Of a stretch of 64,000 nucleotides of DNA, positions 10,101 through 20,980 are shown in pieces. The notes beneath the pieces were generated by a model that did no database searches, was not told where the DNA came from, and was given only the letters and a program-made list of their open reading frames with translations. The stretch spans positions 8,025,501 through 8,089,500 of the forward strand of contig NC_092024.1 in assembly GCF_042242105.1 (NCBI RefSeq), given 5' to 3'. Each line of letters begins with the position of its first letter. The first letter of the stretch is position 1. The DNA is from Pempheris klunzingeri (lineage: Eukaryota; Chordata; Actinopteri; Acropomatiformes; Pempheridae). Made by a program: the position numbers and the translations under genes.

Positions 10101-12622
10101 TTACCTTAAGGAATAGTTTGGCATTTTGGGGCATACAGTTGGATTAGGTCTCCACTGGTTGCCTGGCAACCTCAAAAAGACATCTTTCAGCATGAAACCC
10201 CCAACTTGTTGTTTTTATGCTTTGGTTTTTGCACGGATTCAACAAACGTGGTGTTTCGCATGTTAATTAGTGAGCTTTAAAGTTGCAAGTAGGAGGATTT
10301 TAATATAACTGTATTCTAAGTGTATTAGAAGCAAAGTAAGCCCCAAGTTACCAGATTGCTGCTGTGTTGGTGCCAGAGTGTCTTTGCCAAATGTGCATGT
10401 GTGTGTGTGCATGCAGACCATAGCCAGACAGCTTGCAGAGATCTTGCTCAGAGGAATGTGCGAACAGAGTTACTGGTCTCCTCTGGAAGACCCGCCAACC
10501 GTGTCGCCATTGGACGACCCCACACGGCAAGGACACACTCACAGCAAGAACTACAGCCTAAGCCGACGCCCACGTGTGTACTCAGGAGAGAAGTAAGTGA
10601 TATTGTGTGTTTGTTGAAGCTAAAATGGGAATACAGTGGAAAATAGCCAGCGTGGCTCCTAAATGAAATTGTTGATGATGTAGTTTCTCACCAGTAGCTC
10701 TCTCCATCTTGTAATTCAAGAACTCAATTCAAGAATTTTTCCCTTTTTTCCTCCTTCGTCCAACTGCATCTTTCTGACTCTCTTGGCGCATTTCTCTCTC
10801 AGTCTGTTTTGCCCTCAGGAGAACACAGAAGAAGCTTTGTTGCTGCTGCTCATCAGTGAGTCAATGGTGAGACACAAACACTCTTTGCAAAATGTTTCAC
10901 ACCGCTTTCTAAAGCAGCTCATCCTCAGCTCACCATTTCTGCATCTATATATGTGTCTGTGTGTTTCAGGCTAACCGTGATGCTGTCCTGAGCAGAATTC
11001 CTGAACACAACAACGATCGTATCATCAGCCTGCAGTCTGCCTCTGTGGTGTACGACCTGCTGACTATCGCTCTGGGCAGGAGAGGGCAGTATGAGATGCT
11101 GTCAGAGGTGAGTAAGCCCTCTGTGGGAGGCATAGTCACAATCCTAGTAAGTGTGGAAAGTGTTGAAACCTACACCCATAGTAAACCCACATATAATTAC
11201 ACTTCAATTCTTTTTCAAATTAATTTCACCTAATAGATGATTGTTTTATTACAATGTAAATGGCTCTGCAGTGGCTGTACAACTTGATGAAGCTCAGAGA
11301 AACCCAGGTAACGCTAATGAAATGTGTCCTGTTTCCAATGTCTCCAGTGTTTGGAGAGAGCCATGAAATTTGCTTTTGAGGAGTTCCATTTGTGGTACCA
11401 GCTCGCTCTCTCGCTGATGGCCGCGGGGAAATCAGCTCGTGCCGTTAAAGTCCTTAAGGAGTGTATTCGTCTGAAGCCTGACGACCCCACGATTCCGCTG
11501 CTGGCTGTTAAATTGTGTATCGGACCTCTGCACTGGGTAAGGACCATCCCGCAGACACAAAATTCAAACACAGCTAGATGCTGAACCAATCTTTTTTTAA
11601 GCTACTTCCCTGCGTACACAATAGTAGATATTTCCACAGTCTCTGTAAATGTCCTACCTTAAACACCTTGATTTTCTAAAATTATCTCATTTAATCTATG
11701 TTAGTGTGGCTCTCTCTATTTCTTGAAAATGCTCATTCAGGCTATGAAGTCCAAGCATGTAGTTGTTGTGTGCTTCAATAAAACTCTGTAGTACATGTTC
11801 TTTGGTTCAACCATCAACTGAAAACTTTCATCTTAAAGTGCGTGGGGCAAACACGGTCAAAGACTGCTGCGCTCTCAAGGCTCTGTAGCTTCAGCTAAAC
11901 TAACAAGTACATGCAGCGTGTCTTACATTTTAACCAATCAGAAGCCAGGGCTGACCGCAGTCATTATTCGTCCTAATTAAGCAGTGCAATGAAACTGTGT
12001 AACTATTTATCCTTAACAAGTCAAATACAGCAAAATCTAAATTGTTCACAACCATGTTTCTGTTTTATAAAACCACCAAAATCTCTGCTCCTTTTCCCTC
12101 CTTATTTGCACCCAAAATTCAGTTGGATGAGGGGGAGTGCTTTGGAAAGGTGGTGATTGACATGGGGGAGAAAGCAGCTGAGTTCAGAGCCAAAGGCTAC
12201 TTGGCCATTGGGCTGGTGTACAGCCTTAAAGCCACTGATGGTGAGTAAGTCTGTGTTGTTGCACGTCTCTGACTAGAGAGAATGAGAATCAGGACACCTT
12301 GTTGCTTCTTACTTGAAAGAATCAGCATTAAGGCCGTACAATGAATATTTTTGAATGCCTCCACCGACTGCTGCACTTATTGTAAATAATGCACCTGACT
12401 GCATTCGATCTTTCTCTTTCTGTCCCTGGTTCTGTCTCCCGGTGTCTCTGCAGCATCATTGCGAAGCACACAGGAGGAGTACCAGAGGAAAGCTTTGGGA
12501 GCCTTCCAGAGGTTGGGGCCGAGCCACACTGCTCTCTGTTTTCTCTTTTATTCTCTTTTATATTTAAAATTTCATGTCCTCTTATTTAACTTTTTATTGA
12601 GCATGTCTGAACACAAGAAATG

Positions 12623-12669
<47 letters not shown>

Positions 12670-15600
12670 GAGCTCAGAGTCTGTCTCCTACTGACCATCT
12701 AGCAGCCTTCTACTTGGCACTGCAGCTGGCTGTGTCCAGACAGGTAACACAGTGTTTTGTAATAACAGGATTAATGTGCACATCAAAACCTGTGGATGCC
12801 ACACAGTCAAAGTCAGGGACTTTCACATCTGATTTGATGGTGGTGCTTTTTATCCCAACGGTAGTCAAAACCTGTAGTTTATATATGTATTTTGTGTGTG
12901 TGTGTAGATCCCCGAGGCACTAGGCTATGTTCGACAGGCGCTGCAGCTTCAGGGGGATGATGTCCACTCCCTGCACCTGCTGGCCCTGCTGCTCTCTGCT
13001 CAGAAACACTACCACGACGCCCTCAATATTATAGAGATGGCTTTGTCCGAGTACCCTGAGAACTTCAAGTGAGAGCTGCTCACAACCTCAACACTCAGCA
13101 TTCAAAGCACACACAGCGTGTCTTTATGTCTGTTTCACTGGACTTATTATGTGTGCTGTGTATTGTAGTCTGCTCTATACCAAGGTGAAGTTGGAGTCCA
13201 TGTGTAGAGGACCAGAGGAAGCTCTGCTCACCTGCAAACACATGCTGCAGATCTGGAAGAGCTTTTACAACCTTACCAATCCCAGGTACACACACACTGA
13301 TACTTGATGTTTGTTTTGTCTGTTAGACTTAATGTATAAATCACTTGTGAGGAAACTTCGGTATTGCCATCCAATCAAAAGGCATTGACTCTGTAAACAG
13401 GAAGTCTGTGTAGGATCACAAGCTGGCGTTAAAAATAACAGCTTTAGGAGCCTATAATATATATTAAACCCAACTGTTAATTCTAAATGAAAATGTGACA
13501 TTAGAATAGTTAAGTGTGTGTGTGTGTGTGTGTAAACGCGTGTGTTTGTGCCAGTGATTCGGGGCGTGGCAGCAGTCTGTTGGACAGAGCAATAGCAGAC
13601 AGACGACAGCTCAACGCCATGACTCTGCCTGACTTTAGTGACCCTGAGACTGGTAGGTATACACACACACACACACACACACAGACACAAACACAAGCTT
13701 TTTCACTGCTACTCAGGACCTCCCCAGTGAAATGAATTCAGTTGTGCTCGGTGTTTCAGTAAACACAGATTCACACAAAATTCATCACACTTATCCAGTT
13801 GTGACCCTACTGAAATACCTATTTTGTACCAAGGAAATCATCTTTTGTCAGTGATGATTTAATTATGAAAAAAGCCATCAAGGAAAGATATGGTTTCCCC
13901 TGTCTTGTTTTTAATATGTATCCGCTCTCCCTCATTTTCACAGACATTAAAGGAAAACGTCTGTAGAACAATGTTTCCCTCTCATCGTTTTATTGATTCA
14001 TGGTCCAGTATTGGTTTCACAACTATTGGTTTGGTTTTTCCTCATTATTCGTGTCATTTGTTCTGTTTGTTGCTTGGTTGCTTTTTATTGTGATATTAGT
14101 TCTCACATAAATGATATTCATTCAGAGAATTTCATGAATATTGTTTCCACTTTGTAAAAAGTGTATGCATATCGAGAGCCAGTGACCCATGTCTCTTTCC
14201 TTTCTTTGACTTTCTTGCTTAATTTCATTCATTTCTGTTTTATTCCTTGTATTTTAGTCTCAGGTTCTTCCTCCTCTCACTCTGGTTCTGAACTGGTCAC
14301 CCCCACCTCCCCATCCACCTTTTCCACCATCTCCTCCCCTTCTTCCCCTGTCTTCATCCTCCAGCCTCCACCTCTCCCTCCACCCAAAAACCCATCCTTC
14401 GTCCCTTCTCCTCCTCCTCCTCCTCCTCCTGCGCCCATCAAGACCAGGACCCACTCCTTTTGCAACCACGTCACTCTCCGGAAGCTCTCCTCCAATTGTA
14501 ATCCACCTCCACGCCCACTCAGCGTATAGCATGGTGTGGAGAGTGACCTATAAGGATACACTAAGTTTTTGGTGCATTGGCTCATTGATTAACTTGTGTG
14601 TAGTAATGAGAGCGTTCCCTGTATGTGTTCCCTGCTGTGGTCCTCTATGTATAACTGATAAATCCAAAGTAGATGACCAGTCTACAGTGACTTTAAGGTA
14701 TTTTTTTTCTCATGTGATATCAGTACAATACTATATGATAGAGACTGTGAGTCTATGCGTCCTGCCCTAGCAGATAATCACCTGTGATTATTACACCTGT
14801 CTAAGCTGATTGTCTCCCCAGTAGAAATTAAGCACCTTGGTACGTGCCTTCAGTGCACAAGTTCGAGCCACAAGGTTTTATAGGATAAGACTGATGATTA
14901 TTATTGTATGATTTTGTCATTGTCTCGTGGAAAGACCAAATCCAAAGTGTTAGTTGTTCTCTCGATACGTTCCAACTGCCTTGCCCATAAAGACATAAAT
15001 CTTAAACTTTCATGTTTGTGGTGTTGAGCCAACGTTACTCAAACAGGAGTGAAGATTTTATTTGTTGGGGACTATTTTCAGCTGTGGATTTAGTGCGCCA
15101 GCACCTATTTACGTCAGCAGGACGGTGTATGGGGAGTGATTAAAAATACCCATGTTCATTGTAGTGAAGGAACATGTCTCCCAGTGCAACAGTGTGGCAC
15201 ACTGATGTATTTTTAGCTATAGCTGTTGGACAATAGAGCTGTAGGAATAAAGAATAAGAGGAATAAGATATATCAGATGTGTTAGACTTACTTGTCTCAC
15301 TTGTTAGATCAACTGATTGTTGATTTTGGTCTTAGAACTTCAGACTTAGAAGTATATAATAGTATTACGGTTGCCTGTCTTCATTTTCAATAGCTTTCCA
15401 GTAGATGTTTTGTTACTCAGACAACACAGCTGGCCTGCTATCACAGGACATTGCTACAGTGTGGACTGTACTGGAGCGAACAGTTTGTCATGGACATGTG
15501 GATCATTTGGGGAATTTTCTCATCACTGACTCAACACAGCTGACCAATAGGCTGATGGCCCAAAAACTGTGTGTGTCATGATCAGTCAGAGAGCCTGCTA

Positions 15601-18319
15601 TACTTTTGACCTCACTGAATCTTGAGTTTTGCTGGACATGAAAAGCTCACCAGCATGCACAATGAGTGTAAGAGTAAAGCGACTAACTCTTACAGAGTCC
15701 TGGATGTGCTTCTTAGTTGCACACAGTGCTCAGATGTGCTGTAAGTCTGCATGGTAACATGTCAAACGGATGCTTTGAGTGTGACTGCAGTTGAGCCTTG
15801 ATGGACCTGCTGCAGTTGCTTTGCTTTTTTGTGACTTGCTCAAGGTCTCAACTTACTCACCTGACACACACAGATGAACTCCACACACTCACAGCTGATA
15901 CAGCAAGGATTTAGAGATCAGTTTGGTTTTGGTTTTTGACATTTTACAGCTCTACTGTCTCTTCACATCTCTACTGTTGCTTCTCCCCGGCCGCGGGTCT
16001 CCTGTTTTTAACAGTATTTTACGTCCTCCTCCTTTCTCTATCTCCATTTCTGCGAGGATTTTTCATTTGAGCCAACATTAATTTGTCTTGTTTTCTGGTT
16101 CCAACCTTATGTTGTCTCTCCTTATTGCCATCTCATCTACTAATGATGTTTGCACTGGGAAATAATGGTTGTTATTTAAATACATTTATTTAGCTGCAAA
16201 AACATTACAAATTATTTTGCCTCCAGGACATGATTTTTCTCAGTGAGTCCATCAGGATAATTGCAGTCACTGAAAATTTGACTAGATTCTTTTCTTACTG
16301 TATTTATATTCCAATGATGGAATAATGAGTTACAAAGCCGAGAAAGAGGAGCCTCTTTTGGTTAATGAAACTTTATGGCTATTAGTACTAATTATGCAGA
16401 TTTGTTGGTTAAATAAGCATTTGTTTGAAAAGATTACAGCATAAAAAGGGCACAAGAGGAAGCTGCTTGTCCAGTGATGTGGTCTAAAAGGAGACTTTGA
16501 TGAATGAAAACCTCTTTGAGCTCTACAGTCTTCCCCTCAGGAATCACCGTTCTTTTTAATGATTGGGATATTTCTTCTCAGCCTCTTCCTGTCTTTCAGT
16601 CATTAACAGTCGTCTTTCTGTTTTCTCCCATCCCTCCGTATTTCAAGGCGGCCTTCAGGACGCTAACACTCTTGGTTTTTCCTCCATGTTTTCTGTTTGT
16701 AAGTAGCCATCTAACCTCCATCTGAACTTCCTTTTTCCATCCATTATTCTGTCCATCTTTTGGTCACTGATGACCTTCCTTTTCCTCACGAGGTTCTGAT
16801 ATATGTACAATATCTGTGCAAAGAAAATATGTACATATATGCTCTGCTTTAACTTAATGTCTGCGGCCAGTTTGTAGCAGAATTTTATTAGCTGATAGTA
16901 CAGTATATAAAGGAATACAAGGACTTAAAGGAATAGCTCTCCAAAACCAGTGCTTGCACATTCTTTGCTATTTGCCAAAAAAAGATCAATGTGAAATAAT
17001 GCAGGAAACAATTTTTAATCTTGCTGGAAAGCTTTTGGAATGCTTTACGCACAATACACAGAGAGGGCACAATGAGTTGTAAAAGGTGGAAGACAATACT
17101 GTTTCTGAAATGTTAATCCTTTTCAGTTAAGCAAAAGAGAGCAACGGTTTACTGAGCGACACCAGGAGGGAGAGGAAGTAGCAGCTTCCTGCTTATAGCG
17201 ACAGTCATCTGTGAAATATAGCTGTAATATTGCTAATACTAACCGTCATGAGACACTAGTTACTCGCAATCTTAATTGACTCATGTAATTTTTTACCAAA
17301 GTGTCCTAATTAATTTGCCACAATTATAAGCTATTATAGAAAGGCTATATGAGGGAGTAATTGATAAGGTAAGAAAGGAATGGTCCAAAGGAAACATTTA
17401 TTAAGACGTTCCTCATTCATAATCTTGTTTGCATCTCTTGTCAAGATTTAGCTAGTTTACTGACTTTTATACTAAGATTTGAGCACACTGTACTCACTCT
17501 GCGGATATAAAATGAACCGTTCATCATCTTACTGCTATTAAAATGTGTATTACACTGGAAGCACAGAAGGAAGCACACAAACGAGCGCTGACGCGGTGAT
17601 CAGTGTTTTTTTTTTTTCCTGTAAGTCAGTGTATTCCTTTAATTCAGTCAGCTGCTTTGGTGCACGTGTTGCTGTGTGAGTTGTCCTCATTATAGGCACA
17701 AGTCGCTGTAAGAAGCTTTCTCAGTAATCTGTCAGCATATGTTTAAATGTCCCTGAGTGAAAATGTGTTTTTATACATTTAAAATCAAATCTTTCAGATG
17801 TCTCAAGGTTTTGTCAGTCTTTTTTTATTTTTTTAACAAATATCCAGTTGTTAGACTAACCTGAATATTAGGGGCACAAAATGGTATTAGTGAAAGCAAT
17901 CATCTCATCTACGTCTTTCTCCACCTGTCCAGACTTGACTGCTCACTGACTGAGCAGCTTTTTATTACTTCACTTCACAACATTTGTGTAAGCTGGCAGA
18001 CAGATTTACTCACGTCACAAAGCAGAAGTTCTTTAGATTTTCATCAATATGAATCAAATATAGGGAACAATACACTGTTTCAACATACTGTAACATGTTT
18101 GATTGTGCTGCACCAGGCTGCCCTACTGCATGTCGGCATCTAATACATTAATTCTTTGAGTGTTTCTTCAAACCAGGATACTTAACTTCAGATCTTTTAA
18201 GGTTTTCTCCTGTTGTCATTCCCCTAAATCCATTTACACGCACACAGAGTTTTAATATTCGATTCTTCTCTTTTCATCTTTATCTCTCTCATCTTTCACA
18301 CGAGTAGTTTCTGTCCCTG

Positions 18320-18408
<89 letters not shown>

Positions 18409-20939
18409 ATTTGAACGTGATGAAAGGAGCAAGAGTGTTTAGACTTTGTCATGGGAGACCACAAGGAAAATAGAAGGTGATGGGAGATCTTTTATCAAGT
18501 AAAGCTTTTATTTACTCCTTGTTTAGGGTGTAAAAGGCACATATTTATATATTATATATATTTGTCAATTCAACAACAGCCCAAAACGACATTGTTGCCA
18601 AGCACCATCTTTAGATCAGTCATTGTTTTTCCCACTCTTTTTAAGAAATTCACAGCCTAATCAATATCTATATTTTCCAGTATTTATTGGGGGTATTGAG
18701 CAACATAAAAATATATGCTGTAATGTCTAAACAGTAAAAGCAGCTGTATAAAATGATCAAAAATGTAAATTGCATCAGATTAAATCATGATTGCTGAGAT
18801 ACCAAATACAAACAAGATGTCTGACAACACAGTGTACTCAAGTCAAAAATAATAATAAATAATAATAGTAAATAACATTAAATGGTTATGGTAATATGTG
18901 GAAAATATTATAAGAGTTGAACAGAGACATAACATCACGTTTTGCTTTCACAGACCTGGAGTGTGGTGGCCATTTTGTGTCCCTGTAATAATCTGATGTA
19001 ATTTAAACGCAGAGACAAACTCGGAGACACACTTCTTTCAATTACTAATCAGCAGAGTGCAGATTGGTGCAGTGTTTATGCATGGTGGTGCAGAAATTAA
19101 TTCATTTTAACCTGGTTAATCCAGGGCCATAACACTGTGTGCTGCAGCGTGTGGAATGGTGTGCACTGATTAAAGCCTCATGAGCAGGAACAGGAAACTG
19201 TGCACCAATGTGGGCCCAGAGTCTTTTTACTGCACCCAAACACAGGTCTCACTGAAAACGTCCTCTTTTCTCTCGGAAGTCGTTGGAATCAGTGAAACCA
19301 GCTGTTGTGTTTGGTTGTGTTAAAGCCCTGCATTGTGGCACATGGCTGCCTCGTCCTGCTGTAGTAGTAAGTCAGATCCTCCTGGAGATGGCGTGTGTAA
19401 TGGTTTGATTGTCTTCCTTCAGGTTCGGTTCATGCTACATCTATAGCAGCTAGTCGTGTAGAGCAGGCTCTGTCTGAGGTAGCCTCCTCTCTGCAGAGCA
19501 GCGCCCCCAAACATGGACCCCTGCACCCCTGGATGACGCTGGCTCAGATCTGGCTGCATGCAGGTATGAACACGTACACATATGGTACATACATGAAGAA
19601 ATAGTATTTTTCATGTATTTTGAAATGAGATTTTAGCACAGGATTTACAGAGGAAGCAATACTAGACAAAACAATGGTTGTGGTGCACTCGTGTAATGCC
19701 TTGTTGACTGAGACTAAGTAGGAAGTGACTGTAGCTAATATTTCATGATGTTAGCAAATTTCCATCAGCATAACTTGTGGGGGTTGGGACTCCCTGAAGT
19801 GGTCCCAAGGTAAGTCTAAGAAAATTAAATTGAAAAAGAGAGAAATCTGTAATAGAAAATAGTTTTCTCACTCCACTTTCTTGTGAAATACCAGATACTC
19901 AAGAATTAAGAGTTAAGTTTATTGCCAAGTATGTTTTCACATTAAAAGGAATTTGCCTTGGTATAATGGTTTATAATCAGAAACCCAAATATAAAATCTG
20001 AACATATAAAATAGAGAAAAATAGAGAAAAAGGCTAATATCTGTTTTTTAAGAATGGGAAAGCTAGATAAGCAGTAAGAGGTACCTATACATTCAACAGG
20101 CCATAGTCTGATATTGCACAGGTGAACACAGGGTGAGTGTGAGATATTGGAGCACTAGAGCCTCCCGGCTGCCATGTTTCCTTGGTCAAGGACACAGGCT
20201 GGAGTCTCTCTAGGTGAACAAATGTGGAGCCGTGTTAGTGGGGGTGATGAGTCCAGTTGCAGATGAGAAGAAACTGTTCTTGCGGCGAGTGGTCAGCAGC
20301 CTCTTTCCAGAGGGGTGTTTCATCAGTTCAGGCATGAAAAATCCTTCAAATAAGACAACCCCAAGAGGGAAGAATTATTGCTGATGACCCACGTGGACAC
20401 TGAAAGGCCATAACCTGTGATATTATCATCACAAACAGACATTCACGCTTTAAGGGGTCACAATGTAACATGTTTGGGGATCACAGACTTGATGACACAG
20501 TTAGAGATAATGACAGATGATGCCTCAAAGCAAAAAAATATGTTTTCTTCATCTACCTCGACAAATACTGGATGTGCAGTCAAAGCAATTTTTGTCACCT
20601 GTTTCTGCTCAGCGAGTTAGTTGAGTTAGTTATGCTTCCAGTACATTTGATTGTGTACTGAAACATACCATCCCATTAACTGTACATTTTCCCACATTGT
20701 GACACATGATCTTCTTCCCAGAACAGGCCGAGACGTCAGCAGACTTGAAGTTGTATTGACTGTACTTGCATTATCTCGTCAGACTGTATTTAACAGCAGT
20801 CTAGCGGCCTTTGCAATCACACCAGATTAGATGTCGTTTGGAGTACACTGGAGCCCTGATTCTCATTTCAGCTTCACCAGCGGACACAAACATATGCAGA
20901 CTGAGAGTATAAATAAGAGTATAAATAAACAGATGCAGG

Positions 20940-20980
<41 letters not shown>

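Larger units (their letters stand above)
13653..19422 (+). other. ttc7b: ttc7b intron 17 (5.8 kb), the largest intron
   Basis: Flanked by canonical gtaggt and ttccttcag sites. Holds a (CA)n at 13659-13682, the proline-rich candidate exon at 14258-14529, and the longest microsatellite in the window at 18321-18406. Otherwise AT-rich intronic sequence with nothing I can name. Confidence 0.8.

Noticed and set aside
13265-13696. 143-codon minus-strand ORF over ttc7b exons 16-17
   Set aside because: Antisense shadow that includes GT/CA microsatellites.
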